21,793 nucleotides of DNA from Spirochaetes bacterium ADurb.Bin110 (GTDB taxonomy: Bacteria > Spirochaetota > Spirochaetia > Treponematales > Rectinemataceae), in the NCBI GenBank assembly GCA_002070755.1, contig MWDY01000010.1, positions 1 to 21,793 of the forward strand. Reading direction: 5' to 3'. How positions within the stretch are numbered: the first letter of the stretch is position 1; each line of letters starts with the position of its first letter. Shown piece after piece: positions 15,555 through 21,793 of this stretch. Under the pieces are notes generated by a model. That model saw only the letters and a list, made by a program, of their open reading frames with translations. It was not told the origin of the DNA and ran no database searches. Position numbers and translations under genes: made by a program.

Positions 15555-17411
15555 CTATATTTTGATAGAAGATATTGGTTCTTCAAAGGGTAGCTCTATA
15601 AAAAAGGTGGTACATCCTGGTTGACTTTCGCACCAGATTCGACCGCCATGTGCTTCAGTAATCTGCTTACATATAAATAATCCTAATCCAGCATGGGCCT
15701 TGCTATTCTTTTCGCTTAAGAATGGAGTAAATAGGCTTGAAATACGTTCCTTAGGAATACCTTTCCCATTGTCTCTAATCTGCAGGAGCACAGTATTATT
15801 CGCCTTCTTGTATAGGCTCACAATTATCTCACCACCTTCGTTACAAGCATCGAGTGCATTTAAGATCAAATTTATTAGCACTTGCTTAATCCGTGATTGA
15901 TCCATTTTGACCAAGGTTTGCTCGCCTGGCAAATTGACCTTGAGAGCTATTCTGAGACGCCTAGCCTCATAGTCAAGTAAGGAGAATGTCTCCGAGACTA
16001 CCTGATTCATATCAAAAGTCATTAACGTAGAAGAATCTATACTAGAAAACGAAAGCAAGCTCAGCATACTGCTGCTTATTCTCTGGATCTCCTTTTTTAT
16101 TACTTGTAAACGTTCTCTAGAATAATTATCTTTTGCCTTCATTAGCAGCAGCTCGACATAATTTGAAATAATACCAAGAGGATTATTGACCTCGTGAACA
16201 ATCCCAGCTGCTAATTGGGCTATTGAAGAAGCTCGATCTGTCCTAGTCAAATACTCGCGTGTGAGTTTTTCTTCTGTTACATCTTGGAGAATGAGGGTTG
16301 TACCAGCGAGTTGCTTAAGATTATCATGAAATGGATATAGCATAATATCAATGAATTTCCCGTTTGTAGTGGGCCATTGCTTCCATATTTCCTGCTTTCC
16401 AGATTTCATTGCTTGTATTATTTGTATTAGAATATCTTTACCTAATGAGTTTTGCAAATTGCTAATCGTAACATGGTCTTCAGTAATTGTTTTGTAGCCA
16501 TCCGATGCAATTGAGCCGTTAAGATGGTTGGTGGATAGAATCTCTAAAGCAGCCTGATTCGATAAATAGATATTCCCTTCACCATCAAAGAAAATCATTC
16601 CTAATGGAAGATTTGAAATAATCTCTTCATTATATTTCTTATATTTAAGTAGCCGTATATTCTTGCTAACAAGCTCCTCTCTGGATTCACTAAACGAATA
16701 TGCTAAATCGACCATATCCTCTCGATCTAGACTTCTTGTAGGTTGTGTTTCTAATATCTTTCCAGATTTGATTATTGATAACTCATCTGCTATGCGAAGT
16801 ACCTCATCAACAGTAGAGGCAACATATAATATGGAACATTCTGAGCCCTTCAAATGAGTAATCATTGAATACAGTACCTGTACTTCATCAGAAGTGAATC
16901 TTGCTAATGGTTCATCAATCATTAGAACTCTAGGCGAAAATATAAGAGCACGTGAAAGCTCTATAAGTGTTGATTCAATTCTGTTGAGCTTATATACCGG
17001 CAACCTAAGATCAGGATGGAGATTCCATTTCTCACATATATTAAGAATCTTCTCCTCAATCTCGTTGCGCATTCTATGAGTTGAGATACCAATACTCATA
17101 TGCCCTGATGCAACATTCTCCCATGGTGTTAATGTAGGAATAATTCTAGGAGTCTGATGAAAGACGCCCACTTTTTCATGCATCATGATCTGTGGACTGA
17201 TTTTCATAAGACTTTTTCTATCGATTATTATTTCGCCATTCATGAGCCTCATGTTGCCATCAAGCAAGGAAGCAATACTTGATTTTCCTGAACGACGCTC
17301 TCCAATTATTGCATGCACCGTGCCTTGATCTACTTTCAAGTTTAAGCCGTTGAGGGGTACTCTTTCTTTACAGAATGCAGTGATGTTCCTTAATTCAATA
17401 CCTTGCGTCAT
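15555..17411 (-). CDS. Fusion of RbsA-like ABC ATPase domain, PAS domain and NtrB-like histidine kinase
   Basis: Numbering is from an in-frame TTG at 17417; the ATG at 17411 (residue 3) is preferred. Residues 5-240 are an ABC ATPase domain with Walker A GERRSGKS (39-46), Q-loop Gln88 and Walker B VLMIDEP (164-170). The signature is LNRIES (144-149), and the H-loop His is replaced by Ser201. Residues about 262-380 are a PAS domain (MIFFDGEGNIYLSNQAALEI). Residues 395-620 are a kinase core: His408 in GIVHEVNNPLG, N box NLILNALDAC, then DNGKGIP and HAGLGLFI. There are no membrane segments. The gene overlaps the response regulator's end by 17 bases. It likely reads transporter or nucleotide state and phosphorylates that regulator (inference). 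The fusion is unusual to me. Confidence 0.88.
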   Translation of the reverse strand: MTQGIELRNITAFCKERVPLNGLNLKVDQGTVHAIIGERRSGKSSIASLLDGNMRLMNGEIIIDRKSLMKISPQIMMHEKVGVFHQTPRIIPTLTPWENVASGHMSIGISTHRMRNEIEEKILNICEKWNLHPDLRLPVYKLNRIESTLIELSRALIFSPRVLMIDEPLARFTSDEVQVLYSMITHLKGSECSILYVASTVDEVLRIADELSIIKSGKILETQPTRSLDREDMVDLAYSFSESREELVSKNIRLLKYKKYNEEIISNLPLGMIFFDGEGNIYLSNQAALEILSTNHLNGSIASDGYKTITEDHVTISNLQNSLGKDILIQIIQAMKSGKQEIWKQWPTTNGKFIDIMLYPFHDNLKQLAGTTLILQDVTEEKLTREYLTRTDRASSIAQLAAGIVHEVNNPLGIISNYVELLLMKAKDNYSRERLQVIKKEIQRISSSMLSLLSFSSIDSSTLMTFDMNQVVSETFSLLDYEARRLRIALKVNLPGEQTLVKMDQSRIKQVLINLILNALDACNEGGEIIVSLYKKANNTVLLQIRDNGKGIPKERISSLFTPFLSEKNSKAHAGLGLFICKQITEAHGGRIWCESQPGCTTFFIELPFEEPISSIKI

Positions 17412-18753
17412 TTCCAAAGCCTATTTTATTAAGCTTATTATAGAGAGTCCTGCGCGGAATCTTGAGCAATTTTGCTGCTTGTGTTTTATTTCCATTTGTC
17501 TTAGCCAATGCATCCATGATCATTTTGCGTTGTAGGTCCTGGTATGCTTCATTAATGCTACTTTTTTCATACTCAAGAGATATATCATTTTTGCAAAGAT
17601 TTGTCTTGTATTGTTCGGGTAAATGCTCAGGCCCTAGTCTTTGACCATCGCAAAAAATAATAGCACGCTCTATGCAGTTTTTAAGTTCTCGAACATTTCC
17701 TGGCCATGTTTGAGCTCTCAAAATATCAAGAAATTGCTCATCAACAACTGGCTCCTTTTTGTTATATGCTCTACAGAAATCAGTCACAAATTTTCTTACT
17801 AAGAGAGGAATATCCTCAATATGCTCTCGCAGAGGCGGAGTATTTATGCTGATGACTGATAGCCGGTAAAAGAGATCTTCTCTGAATAGCCCTTTATGTA
17901 TTAGATCAGGCAGATTCTGATTGGTCGCAGAGATTATTCGAATGTTCACATGGAGATCTTCTGTGCCACCAACTCTCCTGAAATCTCCCCCTTGAATAAT
18001 ACGAAGGAGCTTGGATTGCAATCTAATATCCATATCTCCTATCTCATCCAGAAAAACAGTTCCCGTATTTGCGCTCTCAAAAAGACCTACTTTTCTTGAT
18101 TGTGCACCCGTGAATGCTCCTTTCTCATATCCAAATAGTTCACTTTCAAGAAGAGAATCAGGGATAGCAGCACAATTTATTTTTTTAAGAGGAAATTGCA
18201 AACGCAAGGATCGACAATGGATAGCTTCAGCGACGAGCTCTTTCCCTGTACCACTCTCGCCAGTAATTATCACAGGTACATCGGTTGGCGCTATACGCTC
18301 TATTGTTTCCTTTAGCTTCAGTATGGCCAAACTTTCCCCATATAGCATATCTGGAGGCATTTGACGGATATTATGATTAGGGGCATCTAAAATCATTTTG
18401 CTATATTGAGAAAGTTCTTCGCGAAGTCGAGCAAAATCGAGCGGTTTAGTAAAAAAATCTACAGCGCCACATTTCATTGCAAAAACGGCAGTCTCTACTG
18501 AAGGATAAGCAGTCATCATAAAAATTTTGAGATTAGGAGAAGCCGATCGTAAATCATTAAGAAGATCCAAACCACCACGCTTAGGCATGCGAACATCTAC
18601 AATTGCAAAATCTGGTTTCTCATTATGTAGGCAACTCAGAGCATTTTCTGCACTATCCGCAGGAACAGTAAGATATCCATCACTTTGGAGGAGCTCAGAA
18701 AGAGATACTCTCATTCCTTCTTCATCATCGACAATGAGTATTTTGGACTTCAT
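17395..18753 (-). CDS. NtrC-family sigma-54-dependent response regulator
   Basis: The 452-residue protein has three domains. The receiver domain (1-118) has the Asp9/Asp10 pair, phospho-acceptor Asp53, Thr81 and Lys103. The AAA+ domain (about 138-370) has Walker A GESGTGKE (165-172), the sigma-54 contact loop GAFTGA (212-217), Walker B TVFLDE (232-237) and the arginine-containing PPLREHIEDIPLL segment. The C-terminal Fis-type helix-turn-helix reads GNKTQAAKLLKIPRRTLYNK. Phosphorylated by the adjacent kinase, it should activate the perfect sigma-54 promoter at 15292-15307. It is the first gene of its operon. No Shine-Dalgarno site is visible before the ATG, and the predicted promoter leaves only about nine bases of leader, which suggests low-level translation. 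Confidence 0.93.
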   Translation of the reverse strand: MKSKILIVDDEEGMRVSLSELLQSDGYLTVPADSAENALSCLHNEKPDFAIVDVRMPKRGGLDLLNDLRSASPNLKIFMMTAYPSVETAVFAMKCGAVDFFTKPLDFARLREELSQYSKMILDAPNHNIRQMPPDMLYGESLAILKLKETIERIAPTDVPVIITGESGTGKELVAEAIHCRSLRLQFPLKKINCAAIPDSLLESELFGYEKGAFTGAQSRKVGLFESANTGTVFLDEIGDMDIRLQSKLLRIIQGGDFRRVGGTEDLHVNIRIISATNQNLPDLIHKGLFREDLFYRLSVISINTPPLREHIEDIPLLVRKFVTDFCRAYNKKEPVVDEQFLDILRAQTWPGNVRELKNCIERAIIFCDGQRLGPEHLPEQYKTNLCKNDISLEYEKSSINEAYQDLQRKMIMDALAKTNGNKTQAAKLLKIPRRTLYNKLNKIGFGNDARY

Positions 18754-18768
18754 ATTGAATTGTTTCTA

Positions 18769-18797
18769 AAGATACATTTCAATCTAGTCAAAGTCAA
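18769..18797 (-). promoter_or_regulatory. Sigma-70-like promoter of the regulator/kinase operon
   Basis: On the minus strand, TTGACT at 18792-18797 and TATCTT at 18769-18774 are 17 bases apart. They match the -35 consensus at five of six positions and the -10 at four of six. The start would be near 18762, leaving a very short leader before the ATG at 18753. Confidence 0.5.
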
Positions 18798-19173
18798 CAT
18801 AATGCAAGACAGAATATTGGACACGATACGTCGTAGGCCATATGAGTAGCTATTACACGCTTTGCTAACACTGAAGAATATGAGGCGCCCCAAAAGTCTA
18901 TCGCTATCTCAGCTTACTGTTAAACTCTTATTGCCCATCGATGAATATCATTGAGAAACCATGTCTTTATCCTGCTCATCCGGTCTAATTTGTCCTTGTC
19001 TAATTGCGCATCGCGAGCCTGAATCAAAGCCTGGCCCCATAGGCAGCCTTTCTTGAGTGGATATCCTTATAACCCTTTGTGCGAGAAAAACGCGAAAAAA
19101 TGCGCAATAGCAATTCTGCCTTGCAGGCACTCACCGATATTACTTTACTTCTCTAAGGAGGACACTCAATTCA
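18798..19173 (-). other. Gene-poor stretch with a decayed open-frame remnant
   Basis: No intact gene is seen. On the minus strand 18920-19066 there is a 48-codon open stretch without a start. It contains QALIQARDAQLDKDKLDRM followed by SRIKTWFLNDIHRW, a composition that looks like former protein-coding sequence. I do not recognise the family. The rest of the gap shows no promoter, hairpin or RNA gene that I can support. Confidence 0.3.
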
Positions 19174-19461
19174 CTATAAAACAATCATAGCCTCTAGTTC
19201 TACTGCCACCGAGGGCTCGAAGTAGGTAAGCGGGCTTGGCATTGCTGGTGACTCGCCACCACCATATTGTTCGTCATGAATGCTGAAATGAACATGGCTA
19301 CCGTCATTATAGTAGGGAATAATGCCAATTCGATCTATCTCCTCTGGGTTACAGGGAAGTTCTGTTGCTAAGGGCGGTGAATCTGGTAAGCCTGACAAGG
19401 TACAGGCTGCCATAAAAGAGCAACAGAGATACACTATGATCGAACTGTTTTTCACTTTCAT
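19174..19461 (-). CDS. Short putative lipoprotein with M23-like HxH tail, possibly a truncated peptidase
   Basis: The 95-residue product starts with a lipoprotein signal (hydrophobic residues 8-19, lipobox MAAC with Cys20). It then contains DGSHVHFSIH (His56, His58), which resembles the G-x-H-x-H-F end motif of M23/LytM metallopeptidases. The zinc-binding first half of that domain is missing. It may be a gene whose middle was deleted, fusing the export signal to the domain tail, or an unrelated small lipoprotein. No clear ribosome binding site precedes the ATG. It lies between decayed sequences on both sides, which supports degeneration. Confidence 0.4.
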   Translation of the reverse strand: MKVKNSSIIVYLCCSFMAACTLSGLPDSPPLATELPCNPEEIDRIGIIPYYNDGSHVHFSIHDEQYGGGESPAMPSPLTYFEPSVAVELEAMIVL

Positions 19462-19499
19462 ATTTATATTTTGGGGCTTCAGGGAATAGTATAGGCGTG

Positions 19500-19555
19500 T
19501 TGCCTCACGATAAGATCTAAGCGTAGAGGATCCATTGCCTCATCATAAATCCTAA
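19500..19555. repeat. Imperfect direct repeat, two copies of about 21 bases
   Basis: TTGCCTCACGATAAGATCTAA (one base over a 20-mer, from 19500) is echoed from 19535 by a copy sharing TTGCCTCA, ATAA, ATC and TAA. The copies start 35 bases apart. They lie just left of the transposase pseudogene remnant; a role as element-end or operator sites is possible but unproven. Confidence 0.35.
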
Positions 19556-19557
19556 CT

Positions 19558-20170
19558 TTAAGTAATCAAATATGAATTCTTAAAATGTTCTAAAAGACTC
19601 CTACATGATGAAGACATATATTTATTTTGGGAGAGATTCATAAGCTTCGTGACTGCATCATCGAGTAGATGTTTGAGCTCGATTGGTGGAGGCCTGCTGC
19701 CCTCTGGCGTAGATTTGTCTTCGCCTTCTCATCAAGATCAGGACTTTCTAAGAGCCTCTGGTAAAGAAGCCAGGCTTTCGCTCATACCAGTCATAAAACG
19801 TACTGATGGGAATCTGATGCTTAAGGAGTACTCCTCCTTTTGTATGCGACCTACCTTTGATTTCGAGTTTCTTTCGTTCAACTTTCAAGAGCCGATCAAT
19901 CGTTGCTGGACTTATCGTATAGTGCACATTTTCCTTGCGCTTTTTCCGTGTCCGAGAAACTCCTACCACCACTCGTATTGGCTTTTCATCGATCACAAGA
20001 GTATGTACTTCCCCCCATGTCGCAAGGATATGAATGGCATAGTTGCGACTATAGCCAGTATTCTTTGCAAACTCATCTAAAATCTTTTCTTTTTCTGCTT
20101 TCCTTGCTTTTTGATAGCGCGGTACGATTTTCCTAGTGAGTGATTGCCTATCCTTCATTCGTAAGCCCAT
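19558..20170 (-). pseudogene. Transposase pseudogene with internal deletion of the DDE catalytic core
   Basis: The N-terminus is intact from the ATG 20168-20170, with GGAGG about seven bases upstream, and includes KDRQSLTRKIVPRYQKARKA and GYSRNYAIHIL. It runs to HQIPISTFYDWYERKPGFF, the point where integrase-type transposases normally enter the catalytic domain. There the frame jumps: another frame continues at 19763 as YQRLLESPDLDEKAKTNLRQ, a typical C-terminal segment. A second shift leads into PIELKHLLDDAVTKLMNLSQ, ending at a stop at 19558-19560. The catalytic middle is gone and at least one further frameshift is present, so it is dead. Confidence 0.7.
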
Positions 20171-20284
20171 TGCTGTGCCTCCGCCTTGTATTTTTTGCTA
20201 AGGCGTCACACTCTGCCAGACTTAGAATTTATGATGAGGAATTAATTTCATTTCAGCTAAATTTTTGATGAGCAATACATTGTC

Positions 20285-20313
20285 TTGCTAACTTGAGCGG
20301 CGAGATGTATAAT
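20285..20313 (+). promoter_or_regulatory. Sigma-70-like promoter upstream of the livK-type gene
   Basis: TTGCTA (20285-20290) and a perfect TATAAT (20308-20313) are separated by exactly 17 bases. Predicted start is near 20320, giving a leader of about 105 bases before the binding-protein ATG. Confidence 0.7.
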
Positions 20314-20329
20314 TAATTATCTTTTTCGG

Positions 20330-20395
20330 GCCTTCAAAGGAGGTGATGTGCCTGAGAAGGAGATGGGCAAAGTTCTTCGAAGGCTTTTGCGGTAA
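20330..20395 (+). promoter_or_regulatory. Leader region with possible 15-codon leader peptide and hairpin
   Basis: A near-perfect ribosome site AAAGGAGGTGAT (20336-20347) directly precedes GTG at 20348, opening a 15-codon frame MPEKEMGKVLRRLLR that stops at 20393-20395. It has three Leu and, with the initiator GTG, two Val codons. Arms GCCTTC (20330-20335) and GAAGGC (20379-20384) could pair and enclose that ribosome site. Translation-coupled control of the branched-chain amino acid transporter is possible but unproven. Confidence 0.35.
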
Positions 20396-20425
20396 TTTCG
20401 GTATAAGATTTAAGGAGGAGAAATC

Positions 20426-21583
20426 ATGCGAAAACTTGTGTTAGGATTGATTATCGTGAATTTGCTCTTGGGAACCGTAGTCTTCGCTCAAGAGCCAATC
20501 AAGATTGGGGTGCTTGTGGAGTTCACCGGTGCATGTGCTGCCTATGGTCAGATGGGACGGGATGCATTGGAGCTCGCTCGAGCGAAGGGGATTGTCCCCG
20601 TGCAGGTGCTCGGCCGGCCCATTGAGCTTGTCTATTTCGATGCCCGGACCGAGCCCACAGAAGCGACCAACGGCGCCACCCGTCTAATCAACACAGAAAA
20701 GGCAGTGGCTATCATCGGAACCATGTGCTCTGGGCCTTACCTTGCTGCAGCGGAGATCTGCCAGGCATCCGGGGTACCTATCATTGGCCCTACCACCACC
20801 AACCCCTTGTGCACTCAGGTGGGGGATTACTGTTTCCGAGCTTGCTTCACCGACAACGACCAAGGTCCGTTAGCTGCCAGCATCGCACAGAAGAGATATA
20901 AGGCCAAGACGGCAGCGGTGGTTATCGATATGGCTCAAGCCTACTGCGTCGGCCTTGGGCAGTTCTTCATGGATGCGTTTAAGGCTTTAGGTGGCAAGAT
21001 TGTAGCAGAGCTCTACTGCCGTTCGGGAGATGTCGACTACACGGCCCAGCTCACCGAGATCCAGAGGAAAAACCCTGATATCATCTACACGCCTAACTAC
21101 TATACTGAGGTAGCGATGATGGCCCGCCAAGCACGAGACCTGGGCATGATGCAACCCATCCTCGGCGCTGATGGTCTCTATGCTCCTGAATTGATCAAGA
21201 TCGGTGGGGATGCCGTAGAGGGCTTGAATTTCCTCACGTTTTGGAGTGCAGAAGTTACACCGAATGAGGCCAGCAAGAAGTTCGTCAAAGAATTCCGGGC
21301 CAAATTTGGCATGGATCCTGATGCCTTTGGTGCCCTGACCGTCGACTGTTATATGATGATCGTGGACGCCATCAAGAGGGCTGGCTCAGCTAATCCTGCA
21401 GCCATAAAGCAAGCTCTCAAGACCTCTGACCTCGATGTGATAACCGGGCATGTAATCATGACCCCTAAAAATGACCCAAAGAAGGACTTCGCCTTTCTAA
21501 CGGTCAAAGAAGGCAAGTTCTCCTTGGTGGAGACGATCCCCGTAGAACAAGCCTGGGAAATCAGAGCCCTAATAGGTAAATAA
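20426..21583 (+). CDS. Branched-chain amino acid-type ABC binding protein (LivK family)
   Basis: The 385-residue protein has a signal peptide (MRKLVLGLIIVNLLLGTVVFA, cut before Gln22). The Peripl_BP_6 pattern follows: IKIGVLVEFTGACAAYGQMG, then ELVYFDARTEPTEATNGATR, AIIGTMCSGPYLAAAEIC and the late PDAFGALTVDCYMMIVDAIKRAG. This is a full-length, mature-type LivK relative. Ligands in the family range from Leu/Ile/Val to amides, urea and aromatic compounds, so the true ligand is open. A strong AAGGAGG site precedes the ATG. Its codons are clearly richer in G and C than those of the preceding operons, suggesting a different history. A LivH-type permease follows after about 60 bases. Confidence 0.9.
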   Translation: MRKLVLGLIIVNLLLGTVVFAQEPIKIGVLVEFTGACAAYGQMGRDALELARAKGIVPVQVLGRPIELVYFDARTEPTEATNGATRLINTEKAVAIIGTMCSGPYLAAAEICQASGVPIIGPTTTNPLCTQVGDYCFRACFTDNDQGPLAASIAQKRYKAKTAAVVIDMAQAYCVGLGQFFMDAFKALGGKIVAELYCRSGDVDYTAQLTEIQRKNPDIIYTPNYYTEVAMMARQARDLGMMQPILGADGLYAPELIKIGGDAVEGLNFLTFWSAEVTPNEASKKFVKEFRAKFGMDPDAFGALTVDCYMMIVDAIKRAGSANPAAIKQALKTSDLDVITGHVIMTPKNDPKKDFAFLTVKEGKFSLVETIPVEQAWEIRALIGK

Positions 21584-21643
21584 TATTTCCTGAGGTGGGC
21601 CAAAGTTGACTACTTGGCTCACCCCCTATTCCTGGGAGGCACA

Positions 21644-21793
21644 GTGGTGTTCTACGTACAGCAACTGTTCAATGGAATCACACTGGGGAGCCTGTATGCC
21701 CTTATTGCTATCGGTTATACCATGGTGTACGGGATCCTCAGGTTAATTAACTTTGCTCATGGCGATATCTTTATGTGGGCAGGTTATTGGGTA
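21644..21793 (+). CDS. Branched-chain amino acid-type ABC permease (LivH family), N-terminal part
   Basis: From GTG 21644 (or the next codon, GTG 21647) the frame is open to the window edge for 50 codons. GGGAGG at 21634-21639 provides the ribosome site. The sequence QQLFNGITLGSLYALIAIG and the following YTMVYGILRLINFAHGDIF stretch are typical of LivH permeases. It forms the membrane channel with a LivM partner expected beyond the edge. It is cotranscribed with the LivK-type gene, judging by the 60-base spacing and absence of a terminator hairpin. Confidence 0.88.
   Translation, partial: MVFYVQQLFNGITLGSLYALIAIGYTMVYGILRLINFAHGDIFMWAGYWV

Noticed and set aside
19649..20080. A 143-residue plus-strand reading frame
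   Set aside because: It lies opposite the transposase pseudogene, whose minus-strand translation matches known transposase motifs; the plus frame shows no domain or signal.
1..21793. CRISPR array, tRNA or rRNA genes
   Set aside because: No regularly spaced repeats and no cloverleaf-like or rRNA-like segments were found by reading both strands.

Overview
The window is a metabolic and transport island from a bacterium with AT-rich DNA, polar operons, Shine-Dalgarno start sites and several insertion-sequence relics. Signal peptides ending in AFAQ or VFAQ, the mix of type I sugar and branched-chain amino acid binding proteins, and the transposase types would suit a spirochaete or a similar anaerobic heterotroph. 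That placement is an impression only, because no rRNA or marker gene is present.

Region A (1-10103, plus strand after a transposase fragment at the left edge) is an aldarate (D-glucarate/galactarate) catabolic cluster. Its order is tctB-like, tctA-like, an MBL-fold hydrolase, two tandem glucarate dehydratase paralogues, a tartronate semialdehyde reductase (garR), a multi-pass carrier and galactarate dehydratase (garD). Both dehydratase types make 5-keto-4-deoxyglucarate. An aldolase not seen here would yield pyruvate plus tartronate semialdehyde, and GarR reduces the latter to glycerate. The aldolase (GarL/KdgD), glycerate kinase and a TctC-type binding protein are absent from the window.

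Region B (10104-10493) is a convergent gap holding a broken IS30-type transposase.

Region C (10494-18753, minus strand) is a sugar-type ABC transport locus with its own control circuit. In transcription order it encodes an NtrC-family sigma-54 activator and a protein joining an RbsA-like ABC ATPase domain to PAS and NtrB-like histidine kinase domains. A 302-base gap follows, with a textbook sigma-54 promoter and candidate upstream activator palindromes. Then come a periplasmic sugar-binding protein, an intercistronic hairpin, a cytoplasmic glycoside-hydrolase-like TIM-barrel protein, a two-domain ATPase and the permease. The ABC-ATPase/kinase fusion is the most unusual object in the window. 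Its ABC half keeps Walker A and B but lacks a normal signature motif and the H-loop histidine, so it looks like a sensor built from a transporter subunit rather than a pump motor.

Region D (18754-20170) is decayed DNA: an open-frame remnant, a short lipoprotein with the tail of an M23-like domain, and a transposase pseudogene that lost its catalytic core through an internal deletion. Region E (20171-21793, plus strand) has a good sigma-70 promoter, a possible leader peptide, a LivK-type binding protein of visibly higher GC content, and the start of a LivH-type permease running off the right edge.
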